Positions 31,474-43,828 of a stretch of DNA of 64,000 nt are shown here, in pieces. Numbering within the stretch: position 1 is the first letter of the stretch; each line of letters starts with the position of its first letter. Location: contig NC_057862.1 of the NCBI RefSeq assembly GCF_019393635.1, positions 481,992,669-482,056,668 on the forward strand, written 5' to 3'. The stretch comes from Dromiciops gliroides (lineage: Eukaryota; Chordata; Mammalia; Microbiotheria; Microbiotheriidae). Made by a program: the position numbers and the translations under genes. The notes under the pieces are model-generated. The model saw only the letters and a list, made by a program, of their open reading frames with translations. It was not told the DNA's origin and did no database searches.

Positions 31474-34400
31474 ATGGAGGGGAATAGACAGTCAGTAATA
31501 ATAACTGTGAATGTGAATGGGATGAACTCTGCTATAAAACAGAAGTGAATTGCAGAGTGGATTAAAAACCAGAACCCTACAATATGCTGTTTACAAGAAA
31601 CACATTTGAAGCAGAGAGATACACACAGAGTAAAGGTAAAAGGCTGGAGCAGAATATATTACGCCTCAGCGAAAGTAAAAAAGGCAGGGGTAGCAATCCT
31701 TATCTCAGACAAAGTGCAGGCAAAAATAGATCTCATTAAAAGAGATAAGGAAGGAAATTACATCTTACTTAAAGGTACTATAGATAATGAAGTAATATCA
31801 ATATTGAATATGTATGCGCCAAGTGGTATAGCATCCAAGTTCTTAGAGGAGAAGTTAAATGAGTTACAAGAGGAATTAGATAGTAATACTATACTAGTGG
31901 GGGATCTGAATCTCCCCCTCTCAGAATTAGATAAATCTAGCCAAAAAATAAATAAGAAATAAGTGAAAGAGGTGAATAGATTACTAGAAAAGTTAGACAT
32001 GATAGATGTCTGGAGAAAATTGAATGGGGACAGAAAGGAATATACCTTTTTCTCAGCAGTACATGGCACATTTTCAAAAATTGACCATGTATTAGGGCAC
32101 AAAAACATCATAGTCAAATGTAGAAAGGCAGAATTAGTAAATGCATCCTTCTCAGATCATGATGCAATAAAAATTACATGTAAGAAAGAGCCAGGGAAAA
32201 GTAGAATGAAAATCAATTGGAAACTAAATAATTTCATTCTAAAGAATGAATGGGCCAAACAAGAAATCATAGAAACAATCAATAACTTTATCCAAGAGAA
32301 TGACAATAATGAGACAACATACCAAAATCTATGGGATGCAGCCAAAGCAGTGCTTAGGGGAAAATTTATAGCTCTAAATGCTTGCATGAATAAGAAAGAG
32401 AAAGAGGAGATTAATGAATTGGGCATGCAACTTAAAAAGCTAGAAAAAGAACAAATTAGAAATCCCCAATTAGACACTAAATTAGAGATCCTGAAAATTA
32501 AAGGAGAAATCAATAAGAATGAAAGCAAAAAAACTATAGAATTAATCAATAAAACTAAGAGCTGGTTTTATGAAAAAACCAATAAAATAGATAAAATATT
32601 GGTTAATTTGATTAAAAAAAAGAAAGAAGAAAACCAAATTACCAGTATCAAAAATGAAAAGGGTGATGTTACCACCAATGAAGTGGAAATTAAAGCAATA
32701 ATTAGGAAATATTTTGCCCAACTGTATGCCAATAAATTTGACAATCTAAATGAAATGGATGAATATTTACAAAAATACAAACTGCCCAGGTTAACTGAAG
32801 AGGAAATAAAATCCTTAAATAAACCCATATTAGAAAAAGAAATTGAACAAGCTATTAATGAACTCCCTAAGAAAAAATCCCCAGGGCCAGATGGGTTTAC
32901 AGGTGAATTTTACCAAACATTTAAAGAACAATTAATTCCAATATTATACAAATTATTTGGAAAAATAGGTGAAGAAGGAGTTCTACCAAATTTGTTTTAT
33001 GACACAAATATGGTGGTGATACCAAAACCAGGCAAAACAAAAACAGAGAAAGAAAATTATAGACCAATTTCCCTAATGAATATTGATGCTAAAATCCTAA
33101 ATAAGAAATTATCAAGGAGATTACAGCAAGTGATCACCAGGATAATACACTATGACCAGGTGGGATTTATACTAGGAATGCAGGGCTGGTTCAACATTAG
33201 GAAAACTATTAACATAATCAACCACATCAATAAGAAAAACAACCAAAATCATATGATTATCTCAATAGATGCAGAGAAAGTTTTTGACAAAGTACAGCAC
33301 CCATTCCTAATAAAAACACTAGAGAGTTTAGGAATAGGGGGAGCTTTCCTTAGAATAATAAACAGTATCTACCTAAAGCCATCAGCAAGTATTATATGCA
33401 ATGGAGATAAATTAGAGGCCTTCCCAATAAGATCAGGGGTGAAACAGGGATGTCCATTATCACCCCTATTATTTAATATTGTTCTAGAAATGTTAGCTTT
33501 AGCAATCAGAGAAGAGAAAGGAATTAAAGGAATTAGAATAGGCAAGGAGGAAACAAAACTATCACTCTTTGCAGATGATATGATGGTATACTTAAGGAAT
33601 CCTCGAGAATCAAGTCAAAAATTACTTGAAACAATCAACAACTTTAGCAAAGTAGCAGGATATAAAATAAATCCACATAAATCATCAGCATTTCTATACA
33701 TGACCAACAAAGTCCAGCAGCAAGAGATAGAAAGAGAAATTCCATTTAAAGCAACGGTAGGTTATATAAAATACTTGGGAGTCTACTTGCCAAGACAAAC
33801 CCAGGAACTCTATGAACACAACTACCAAACACTCTTCACACAAATCAAATCAGATCTAAATAATTGGAAAGATATCAATTGCTCATGGATAGGCAGAGCT
33901 AATATAGTAAAAATGACAATACTGCCTAAATTAATTTACTTATTCAGTGCCATACCAATCAGGCTACCTAAAAATTATTTTATACAGCTAGAAAAAATAA
34001 TAACAAAATTCATCTGGAAAAACAAAAAATCAAGAATATCCAGGGAAATAATGAAAAAAAATTCACAGGAAGGTGGGTTAGCGGTACCAAACCTGGAGCT
34101 TTACTATAAAGCGGCAGTCATCAAAACTATCTGGTACTGGCTAAAAAATAGAGTGGTAGATCAATGGAATAGGCTAGGCTCAGGAAATGCAGTAGTAAAT
34201 GACACTAGTAATGTAATGTTTGATAAACCCAAAGACTCCAGCTTCTGGGATAGGAACTCAGTATTTGACAAAAACTGCTGGGAAAACTGGAAGCTAATAT
34301 GGCAGAAATTAGGCATAGACCAACATCTTACACCTTATACTAAAATAAGGTCAAAATGGATACATGATTTAGACATAAGAGGTGATACCATAGGTAAATT

Positions 34401-35307
34401 AGGAGAGAAAGGAATAGTGTACTTATCAGATCTTTGGAAAGGAGAACAGTTTTTGACCAAACATGAGATAGAGTATATTATAAAATGCAAAGTGGATGAT
34501 TTTGATTATATTAAATTAAAAAATTTTTGTACAAACAGAAGCAATGCATCCAAAATTGGAAGGGAGGCAGAAAGCTGGGAAACAATTTTTGAGGCCAATG
34601 CTTCTGATAAAGGCCGCATCTCTAAAATATATAGGGAATTAAATCAAATTTATAAGAATCCAAGTCATTCCCCAATTGAGAAATGGTCAAAGGATATGAA
34701 CAGGCAGTTTTCTGATGAAGAAACCAAAGCTATCTATTCCCATATGAAAAAATGCTCTAAATCTCTAATGATTAGAGAGATGCAAATTAAAACAACTCTG
34801 AGGTACCACCTGACACCTATCAGATTGGCTAAAATGACAAAAAAGGAAGATAATAAATGTTGGAGAGGCTGTGGGAAAATTGGAACACTAATGCATTGTT
34901 GGTGGAGCTGTGAGCTGATCCAACCATTCTGGAGAGCAATTTGGAATTATGCCCAAAGGGCAATAAAGCTGTGCATACCCTTTGACCCAGCAATCCCACT
35001 TTTAGGTCTTTTGCCCAAAGAAATCATGGAAGGGGGAAAGGGACCCACATGTACAAAAATATTTATAGCTGCTCTTTACGTGGTAGCAAGGAATTGGAAG
35101 TTGAGGGGGTGCCCATCAATTGGGGAATGGCTGGACAAGATGTGGTATATGAATACAATGGAATACTATTGTGCTGTAAGAAATGATGAGCAGGAAGAGT
35201 TCAGAGAAACCTGGAGTGTCTTGTGTGAGCTGATGTTGAGTGAGATGAGCAGAACCAGAAGAACATTGTACACAGTATCATCAACATTGAGTGTTGACCT
35301 ACTGTGA
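31474..35307 (+). pseudogene. L1 ORF2 (endonuclease-RT), two in-frame stops
   Basis: ORF2p nicks target DNA and reverse-transcribes L1 RNA. 1278 codons including the final stop, close to the ~1275 residues of human ORF2p. In order: AP-endonuclease-like domain with QETH (residues 41-44), GDLN (143-146) and SDH (227-229); RT fingers [24 protein letters not shown]; catalytic FADD at residues 699-702; C-terminal CX3CX7HX4C knuckle at residues 1129-1146. The only interruptions seen are TGA at 31546-31548 (codon 25) and TAA at 31960-31962 (codon 163), both in the endonuclease domain. Codons 164-1277 are open. Start chosen at 31474 because ITVNVNG, the usual endonuclease N terminus, follows it; an in-frame ATG also exists at 31366. 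Confidence 0.93.
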
Positions 35308-35767
35308 TGGACTATATTCTTCTCACCAATGCAATGGTACAGAAGAGTTCCAGGGAACTCATGATAGAAGAGGATCTCCAAATCCAAGAAAAAAAAAGAA
35401 AGAAAGAACTGTGGAGTATAGATGCTGATTGAACCATATTATTTCTTTTGTTTTGGGTGCTGTTGTTTTTTTTTTCTATTTTGAGGTTTTGCATCACTGC
35501 TCTGATTCTTTTTCTTGTAACAGGATTAATGCAGAAATAGGATTAATGTTATTATGTGTATATATATGTGTGTGTATATATATATACATCTATATGTATA
35601 TGTATAGAGATATATAGATATAACCTATATCAGATTACGTGCTGTCTAGGGGAGGGGGGAGGGAGGGGAGGGAGGGAGAAAAATCTGAAATTGTAAAGCA
35701 TGTATAAACAAAAGTTGAGAACTATCTTTACATGTAACGGAAAAAATAAAATATCTCATAAATAAAT
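35308..35767 (+). other. L1 3'UTR with G-rich tract and A tail
   Basis: Contains 'accaatgcaatggtacagaa', a TATA/GT microsatellite (about 35556-35612), a G-run tract at 35649-35678 able to form a G-quadruplex, and a terminal AATAAA-rich tail. Ends at the TSD beginning 35768. Confidence 0.85.
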
Positions 35768-35782
35768 AAATCTATTATTTCT

Positions 35783-37725
35783 TATGTGGGATATCTCTCT
35801 GAGGAGAGAAGGGGGAATACTGGGCAGTATTCTAGTCATGTAAAATAAAAAGCACTTCATTAAATTAATTTTTTAAACTGATAAACTAAAATGAACAAAA
35901 TGTATCTTTCTAGATTATATGTTATTACATGGATAATCCATTGAATTCATATGATCACAATCCTGTAGCTAGAATGGAAATTATTCTAAATTTTGTACTA
36001 TTGAGGGACTGAGACCCAGAAAAATTGAATCATTTGCCCCAAATTTCATTTATTATAGATATGAAGTTACAGAGCCAGAATTAGAATGTAAGTGCTCTCT
36101 AACTCCAAATCTAGCAATCTTTCCACTATAGCAAACTGCCAGCCTCCTACTTAGTCCCTCAATAAATCACTTTAATAGGTCATAAGGTAGGTTCAGAATT
36201 GATTTTTCTTCTTTTATGCCTGTACCTGTGATTTTTACGAAGGTCTTGATGTAGAAAATGCCTTCAGTGATACAGGGTAGTAACACTTCTGAAGGAGTTG
36301 CAATCATTAATTGTTGACTAGGGACACTGAGAGTTTATATAATTTGTTGTTAGTCACAAAGCTATTATGTACCCTAAAAAGAACTTGAATTCATGTTTTC
36401 CTTATTCCAGCACTCCATCTTGCTATATTTTTGCTGTTGAGGAAGAGGAATCTGCCTTGATCACTTTGGGGAAATCAAAATTTTCTAAGTTTTCTTTTTT
36501 TCTGCTTCCATAATCTGTTTTTCATAGTAATATTAGTCTTTTTGCTGCGTAACTAAACATGTATTATAGCAGTCCAAAAAATTAAAAAATGAGTATCGCA
36601 TTGAGAATAGGCAGAGAGGTGAATGGTGAGTGCGATTAGGCTACAGTAAATATAACCAATGAGGAAATTCAAAGAAAACTAGGAGTATAAAATATCACCC
36701 ATAAACTATATCATAGGAAGAGAATTTGGACTAGTCTTGGTAAGACAAGGAATATGAGGTGGAGAAACTGAGAACTCTACTACAGACATTTTTGTAAGAA
36801 AAAAATAAAAAAGACTTCTGGTCTATTGGGTAGACAGATTGGGTGATTTTATGAAAATATATGAAGGAATCACACAAGATAGGAAGGTTTGAATATGTTG
36901 TAAGCTGCATCTTTGAGGGAATCTTCTGAATTAATGAGATCACATTTCCATTTGAGAATATAAGTATATGCTTTTGCCTATGTTGCCTTGCTGCCAATCA
37001 TGGAATTCCATCACTGGAGAAGAATCTCAACTCCATGGATTTTTAATGGACATGTATAGTAGCTGAGGAAACTAAAACATATTACCAATGATAACTAGTT
37101 CATGAAAAGTCACTGATAAGAAATCATCAAGGAAATATATGACCAGTAAATGAAGTAGGCCAGTCATGGAACAAGAGGGTAAATAGTTGAGTGTTATACT
37201 AGTAATAGTGAATAACTAAAATAACCAGAGATTGACCATCTGTGCACTGAGAGAATGTATCATCTGTTTTTTGGAAAGCTGAGATAAAAATTGCAAAGAA
37301 TAAGAAGTCATGAGTTATATTCCATACAGGGAATATCCATATCATTGATATCACAGATGACTTCAAGTAATGAAGTGCATAATAGCAACCATAATTTCTG
37401 TGTATAAGCTCTCTAGCAGGTGGGATACATTTGGTCTTTATAAATATACATGAATGCATGTATGTACACAATTGTCTTTTTCTCCTTTTAGAGAAACTTA
37501 TTTCCTTAGCTGAGCTTCTCAATAGCACTAAAATTATATTTTGAAAGCTTTTTCAATGTTATTTTTAAATGGGGAAATAGAATCACAAGGGCTATATAAC
37601 TAGTCCAAGGCTACACAGCTAGTAAAGCTGGAAGTGATACTATAAGTCTACCACCTTTTCAATGACATCAAATAGCTCATTTGAGCATGATAAGGGCTAC
37701 ATATCATCAATAAATTTCCCTTCAT
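35783..37725. other. Non-coding sequence with MIR-like relics
   Basis: MIR-like reverse stretches at about 35995-36145 and 37555-37660 ('gctacacagctagtaaagct'). The rest is AT-rich. ORFs at 36731-36997 and 37199-37528 have no recognisable domains. Confidence 0.4.
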
Positions 37726-37734
37726 GCACTCATT

Positions 37735-39045
37735 TTCCCAATAAAATTAGCCTATTAACTGTTATATATGCTTTTCATTCCGTCTCCTGCCTCCAAGATT
37801 TTGTCTAAATGGTCACTCAGGCTTGGAATATACACCTTCCTCACCTCTGACTCTTTGAAGCTCTAAATGGTATTACAGCACAACTCAATTGCCACTTCCT
37901 ACCTGAGGCTCTTAGAGATATGCATACCCCAGTTATTAACACTATCTCAATTTAATTTTAATTTTTTCCATAAAAGTATTTTATTATTTTCTAGTTACAT
38001 GTGTAGATAGTTTGTGACATTTGTTTTTATGAGATTTCTAGTTTCAATTTTTTCCCTCCCTCCATTCCCTTCTCCCTCCCCAAGAGAGCAAGCAATCTAA
38101 TATAGGTTATATATGTGCAATCACATTAAACATATTTCTGCATTAGTCATGCTATGCAAGAAGAATCAGAGCAAAAAGGAAAAGCCACAAAAAAATACCC
38201 CAGAGATAGTATGGTTAAATCTGCATTTAGAATCCATAAATGTTTTTTTTTTTTTTCCATCATGAGTCCCTTGGAACTATCTTGGAACATTGTATTGCTG
38301 AAAAGATTCAAGTTTATCACAGTTGATCAACACACAATGTTCTTGATACTCTGTATAATGTTCTCCTGGTTCTGTTCATCTCACTCAGCATCAGTTCATA
38401 TAAGTCCTTCCAGGTTTCTCTAATATCTGCCTGTTCATTTTCTCTTACAGCACAATAGTATTTCATTACATATACCACATATACCATAACTTGTTCATCC
38501 ACTCCCCAATTGATGGGTATCCCCTCCATTTCCAATTCCTTGCCACCACAAAAAGAGCAACTACAAATATTTTTGTACATGTGGGACTTTTTTCCCTTTT
38601 TTATGATCTCTTTGGGAAAAATACATAATAGTGATATTACTGGGTCAAGGGGTATGCACATGCTCTTTGGGCATAATTCCAAATTGAACTCCAGAATGGT
38701 TGAATCAGTTCACAGCTCCACCAACAATGCATTAGTGTTCCAATTTTTCCACAGCTTCTCCAACATTTATTATTTTCCTTTTTTGTCATATTAGCCAATT
38801 TGATAGGTGTCAGTTGGTACCTCAGAGTGGTTTTAATTTGCATTTCTCTAATCACACTATCTCACATTTAATAACATTTTTTTATTCCAGTTTGAAGCTT
38901 GCATCTCCCCATCCCTCAATCCCCAGTGGCATGTAAGTTCCTTAAGTGAAATCATGCATTAATTTCTGTCTTTGCATCCTAATCACATGGAACAGATTCT
39001 GACATACATTGAATACTTGAGAATATTTCTTAAATTTTGTTGAGC
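37735..39045 (+). repeat. L2 LINE split by a reverse L1
   Basis: Left part: 'ggcttggaatatacaccttcc', 'cacaactcaattgccacttcc'. Right part after 38873: 'ggcatgtaagttccttaag', 'ttaatttctgtctttgcatcc'. Together they follow L2 3' order. The L1 at 37957-38855 interrupts it. Confidence 0.7.
37957..38855 (-). mobile_element. 5'-truncated L1 3' end
   Basis: Reverse copy of about 0.9 kb covering the last ~215 codons of ORF2 (several frames, e.g. 38637-38855 with the [18 protein letters not shown] knuckle, and 38317-38682), the 3'UTR with C-rich 'ccctccctccattcccttc', and a T-rich tail. Target duplication CACTATCTCAATTTAAT (37940-37956) and CACTATCTCACATTTAAT (38856-38873), one indel. Confidence 0.88.
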
Positions 39046-39212
39046 CTCCAACCTAAAACCCTAGATCCCTTTTTCCCACGAAAGGATCTGTCCCATATAC
39101 TATTTTTTTTTCTTTTCCCAAATGTAATCACAGTACTGGAAGTGATATATTAAAAAGCCCTATATGTAGCTACTGTGTACACCCATAAAAATAGTGTCCA
39201 AATACTCTCACA

Positions 39213-39465
39213 TTGTTGCTGTTGTTGTTATTCAGTCATATCTGACTCTTTCTGACCCTGTGGAGAATGATATTTTCTTGGTAAAGATACTGCAGTAGTT
39301 TGTCATTTCCTTCTGCAGCTCATTTTGCAGATGAAGAAACTGAGGCAAAAAAGGTTAAGTGACTTGTGCAGGATCACCCAGCTAGTTAGTGTCTGAATTC
39401 AGATTTAGATTCAGGTCTTCCTGACCACACTTTCTGAACTCTATCCACTGTGCCATTAGGGAACA
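39213..39465 (-). mobile_element. MAR1-like CORE-SINE
   Basis: Reverse copy: 'ttgttgctgttgttgttatt' tail, 'cagtcatatctgactctttc', 'gtcatttccttctgcagc', 'gaagaaactgaggcaaaaa', head 'actctatccactgtgcca'. Confidence 0.82.
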
Positions 39466-40259
39466 TTGCCTTTAGGATATGATGCACAGGATAACAGGAG
39501 TACTTATTGTGTTGGGGATAAAAGTTTAAGTAAATGTTTGGTCATGCAGTGCAATATGAGAAGGCAAGGAACATCATAAGTTCACTGGACATTCTGGATA
39601 AACAAAACCTAGAAAAGTTTAAAGAGATCTTATAAAAAGGTGACTAAGATGACAGAAATTAACAGTGGCTCCTTCATAGTAAGGATTAGTCCCACCTTCA
39701 TTGACTGCCTACACAGGTATAAATTACATCAAAAACCTACCTGGGAATAAAGAGATACCTTGATTTCTTATCCCTTTGTTTCCCCTTCTTTTCTTACATT
39801 TCAGATCACCCCTCAAATCTTCTTTGCTTCTGTCCCCCTTTAGCTAACTGCTTTCATATTTTGATATGAGCTGGTAATCCTTCCATATTTATTCCTTTGT
39901 TATGGGATAGTTCTTGGACATTTTTAGGTATTTTGTTTCTAAACTAAGAAAGACAGCTGGAAGCAAGAAACATGTAAGGTCGTGTCTTAGTTCTACTTCA
40001 ATTGTGTAGCTGCCTGCTGGTTTTAGGGTATTGTGCCTGAATAACTAAATGAAGAAGTGAAGAGAGTTAATACACTAGTACCAGGTATAGCTTGGTATGA
40101 GGTACAACAGCACCAGGTATGTGAGATTCACATGAAAGACTAAATGTTATAGTGAGAAAACCATAAATCAATTAAGACCATATGAGATTTTATCTATAGA
40201 GCAGTTAGGACCTAATAGGTACTTAATAAGTGATTGTTCCCCGCCTTCTCTTCCCCTTC
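39466..40259. other. Non-coding sequence
   Basis: AT-rich; no gene or assignable repeat seen. Confidence 0.4.
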
Positions 40260-40270
40260 CACTACTCATT

Positions 40271-40423
40271 GTCTTTTTTTATTTTTGTGGGGCAATGAAG
40301 GTTAAGTGACTTTCCCAAGGTCAGACAGCTGGTAAATGTCAAGTGTCTGAGGCCAGATTTGAACTCAGGTCCTCTTGAATCCAAGGCCAGTACTTGATCC
40401 ACCATACCACCTAGCTGCCCCCT
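40271..40423 (-). mobile_element. tRNA-derived SINE, CCCTCATTGCC tail type
   Basis: Reverse copy with perfect target duplication CACTACTCATT at 40260-40270 and 40424-40434. Confidence 0.93.
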
Positions 40424-40434
40424 CACTACTCATT

Positions 40435-41436
40435 CTCTCTTATATCCCTTTTCCTTCACTTCCCATCTTTCCAGAAGAAAAAACCACCCAAGCTAAAAAT
40501 GTTTGATCTTTAGTCTGATTCATGTTTATGTCCACTAAATACATTTAAATACAGCTGTGATTAGCTTTCACTGTTGCTTCAAAATATGTGAAAAAAAAAT
40601 TGATTACCAGTCTTCTTTAGAATGTGTTGTTCAGAATTCCAAAGGCATTATTAGTTGATGGACTTCTACTCTTCTAAAATTTGCTAAGAAATTTACCTTT
40701 CTCTTTGTTCACAGTGATCATAGTCAAATAGTTTCAGGCAAGCATGACTCTATTTCCATCAATCAAGAATATAAAGCCATCAACCAAAGTCTTTCCCATT
40801 TTACAAGGAAACTGGAAAGTAGGAAATACACATATATGGGAGGATGGCATCTTGTTCCATGTAGTTACCCAGTGTTGTAATGTAGTGATGTTTCTAAAAA
40901 GTGACTTTTTTTTTTTGTTTAAGCCCATGGGTAAAAAAGAATAAGCCTATTAAATTTTAATCCAGCTAGTTCTCAGTAAAGATAGGCTATACTGACTTCC
41001 TTTACCTCCCTTAACACTCTAATTAAGAAGGGATAAATTTGCCTTTCTAATATTTTGAATATTTGCTTATACTAATAGGATCTTAAATTTATTAGGTATT
41101 TTTTAATTCCATGAAGTCCAATTTATTTCATAACAAAGTCATCTCTTTCTCTTCACTGAATAGCTCTAGGGTAGGGGATCTCTAAAGCCTTGCCACCACA
41201 TACAGCCAAGATTTTCCACTAGATGTCCTACTAATTGTATGGAATTTATAATTTCACACATGAGAGAGTCTTACCACTCTCTCATAATTTGTCAAAATGT
41301 CTTACACCAATAATAGTACTCTTTTTTGACCAAAAAAAAAATATGTCTGATAAACAATGCTTTAGTAGGAGGTGTTTTTTACCCTCATTTTAAAAAAAGG
41401 AAGGTGATAGAAATGGTTGTTTATATTGATATCATT
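40435..41436. other. Non-coding sequence
   Basis: No gene or repeat family assigned. The opposing ORFs at 40734-40944 have no recognised domain. Confidence 0.4.
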
Positions 41437-41448
41437 AATAATAACTCC

Positions 41449-41605
41449 TGGGGGGGGCAGCTAGGTTGCGCAGTGGATAAAGCACTGGCCCTGGATTCAG
41501 GAGTACCTGAGTTCAAATCTGGCCTCAGACACTTGACACTTACTAGCTGTGTGACCCTGGGCAAGTCACTTAATCCCCATGGGCCCGCCAGGAAAAAAAA
41601 ATAAT
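41449..41605 (+). mobile_element. tRNA-derived SINE with altered tail
   Basis: Forward copy with G-rich head and 3' end 'cccatgggcccgccagg', an unusual variant of the CCCTCATTGCC tail. Perfect target duplication AATAATAACTCC at 41437-41448 and 41606-41617. Confidence 0.92.
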
Positions 41606-41644
41606 AATAATAACTCCCGTTTCCATCCCCAGCTCTGCTTGGGT

Positions 41645-42085
41645 CCAAACCCATGGAACAAGATGCCCCTCCTATGACAAGCTGATCGCTTCAAATCTCA
41701 TCTCCATGCTGCTAACTCAACCTTAGATATTATAGACTTTCCCAACTCCCTCAGTCTCATCTTCCCTATGATTGGAGGGCTATGGGGTGGAGTACTAAAC
41801 TCCTTCCAAATCTTTCCTTTGTAAAGGACAGAACTAAGACTTTGAGCTCACTCTACTTTCTATCTGCACTTATGTTTGGTTTAAATGCCATAAAACAAAA
41901 TGCCCTTGCACATCCCTACCCTCTACTTTCTACCTTCCTTTTGCGTACCTTTCTCCATTAGACTCCTTAAAAATAGGAACTTTATTTTTGTCTTTATTTT
42001 TCCTATTTGTATGCCCAGAGCTTAGCACTGTGCCTGGAACATAGTACAAATAATAAATGTTTACTGAATTGAATTAAACTTGTTC
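41645..42085 (+). repeat. L2 LINE 3' end
   Basis: Best at 41940-42085: 'ctccttaaaaataggaac', 'gtatgcccagagcttagcac', 'gtgcctggaacatagtac', 'aataaatgtttactgaattg'. The upstream part to 41645 probably belongs to the same copy but is more decayed. Confidence 0.65.
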
Positions 42086-42430
42086 AATTTGACATTATTC
42101 ATAGGAAAGACAAAAATTGAGTGCTCTTTTACTTTAAATCAAACATTTAAAATGTGTATTTTCAGCTCTGACAGTACCATTAATTTGTTTAAATTTTAAC
42201 TATGCCTTTTATTTTTAAGGTAAAGTTAGTATTAGAGAACAAAAATTTCCCACTGTAAATGAGTATCCTTATTGAGAGAAAAAATAATAGTTAAGCAAAA
42301 ATAAATGACAAAATGACACCCTCTTATAGTGCATATGACATTCATCCCTTCCCATCTAGAAAAAGTACTGAAGTCATAGTATCAAAAATTTAGAACTAGA
42401 AAGGATATCAGTAGATATCGCATTCAAAGT
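42086..42430. other. Non-coding sequence
   Basis: AT-rich. A MIR-like start ('gaactagaaaggatatcag', about 42393) precedes the SINE at 42440 and may continue at 42600-42770 ('gtagacttgtccaaagtcc'). Confidence 0.4.
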
Positions 42431-42439
42431 CTTCATTTT

Positions 42440-42597
42440 GGGGTAGCTAGGTGGCGCAGTGGATAGAGCACTGGCCCTGGAGTCAGGAGTACCTGAGTTC
42501 AAATCCAGCCTCAGACACTTAACACACACTTACTAGCTGTGTGACCCTGGGCAAGTCACTTAACCCCAATTGCCACACTTAAAAAAAAAAAAAAAGG
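42440..42597 (+). mobile_element. tRNA-derived SINE, CCCCAATTGCC tail type
   Basis: Forward copy with a duplicated 'acacac' before 'ttactagc' and A15 tail. Target duplication CTTCATTTT at 42431-42439 and 42598-42606. Confidence 0.93.
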
Positions 42598-42779
42598 CTT
42601 CATTTTATTCTTAAGGAACATTAGGCCTACAGATGGGAGTAGACTTGTCCAAAGTCCTATAGGTAATAAAGGGAAAAGAGAAGATTCAACCTCATATATT
42701 CAGATTCAAGATAAAGCACTTTTTCCACTGGACTATGTAGGCCCCTGTTTCATGAAATAATGGAATGACATGTCCAGAA

Positions 42780-43140
42780 ATAATATGAAATGTCTAAGAT
42801 AAGCTGGAGCCAAATTGTACACAATTTAAAATTCCAAAGCCCTTTGTATTTTATTTTAGGGGAAATAAAGAGCCACCAAAGTTTATGATCAGGGCAGAGG
42901 CAAGACGATCAAAGATTTTAAGATATTATTTTGGCAGCAATGGCAGGAGACACTAAAAAAGGACTGCTCTTTTAATAGTTTAGAAAAGTGATAAGGGGGT
43001 ATATTTCGATGGTAACTATCACTACATAAGGAGCTACGTATGCAAGAGATATAGGTTGGAAAATTTTCGAGATGATACACACTTGGATATGGAGGTGGGT
43101 TGGTGATGGAAGGGAAAGTTGAGATTCACTAGAAGTATGA
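42780..43140 (-). repeat. Ancient interspersed repeat, same family as 16 kb
   Basis: 'ggggaaataaagagccacc', 'gatcagggcagaggcaag' and 'attttggcagcaatggcagg' follow the order of the unnamed dispersed therian repeat. Strand assignment relative to 16025-17225 is uncertain. Confidence 0.4.
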
Positions 43141-43229
43141 TGGTGCCCTATAGAGAAATAAAGTTAGGAAGAGAGTTGTTTTTAGAGAAAATATAATGAG
43201 TTTGATACTAGCTATTCCTTGATATTACC

Positions 43230-43490
43230 ATTCATTATCCTGCCTTCTGTGCATTTTTCAGGTTCTCCTTTGTAGCTGGTAAACAGTCTTTCCTGAACTC
43301 CTTCTTTTGAACACTTATTTGTTTAAGGTATTACCTTTCCTTGAAATTTTCCTAGAACCCTTAGATCTTTCCTTTTCCCTTAATGTTCCAGTTTAATCTT
43401 ATTTCCTGTTGAATTAAAAACTTCTTAAATCAGGGATTCCATCACTTTTGTATCCCTAATGCTTAGCAAAGTTTATTTATTAAATTGAAT
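43230..43490 (+). repeat. L2 LINE 3' end
   Basis: 'aactccttcttttgaacac', 'ttgtatccctaatgcttagc' and terminal 'tttattaaattgaattga' follow L2 3' order. Decayed. Confidence 0.55.
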
Positions 43491-43604
43491 TGATATGGGT
43501 TTGGGTTTTTTTTAGGTTTCATAGGGATCAATAAGCATCTTATGATTTTTATTGACACTATTCTCATCATTTTATCAATGTGGTACCAAAGATATCTTAG
43601 TTTG

Positions 43605-43828
43605 AAGTTTTTATTGTTATTCAGTTCAGTTCTTTATTTGGGGTTATATTGCCAAAGATGCTGGAATTGTTTACCATTTCCTTTTCCAGATCATTTTATA
43701 GATTAGGAAACTGAAGCAAACAAGGTTAAGTGACTTACCCATGTCTAAGGCTAGATTTTTACAAAGGAAAATGAGTCTTCATGACTACAAATTTGGCACT
43801 TTATCCACTAACACCACCTAGTTGCCCC
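43605..43828 (-). mobile_element. MAR1-like CORE-SINE
   Basis: Reverse copy: 'tattgttattcagttcagtt', 'gccaaagatgctggaatt', 'gattaggaaactgaagcaaa', 'tttatccactaacaccacc'. Confidence 0.75.

Larger units (their letters stand above)
29168..35767 (+). mobile_element. Full-length LINE-1, two ORFs, with TSD
   Basis: About 6.6 kb. Flanks carry AAATTTATTATTTCT (29153-29167) and AAATCTATTATTTCT (35768-35782), 14/15 identical. The order is a G8-led 5'UTR of about 580 bp with a YY1-like motif, ORF1 (29746-30892), a purine-rich spacer of about 580 bp, ORF2 (31474-35307), and a 3'UTR of about 460 bp with a G-rich tract, ending in AATAAA-containing A-rich sequence. The near-identical TSD and continuous 1114-codon ORF2 segment argue for a fairly recent insertion. 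It could be a source or relative of the other L1 pieces here, but each ORF carries breaks, so autonomous activity is unlikely. Confidence 0.95.
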
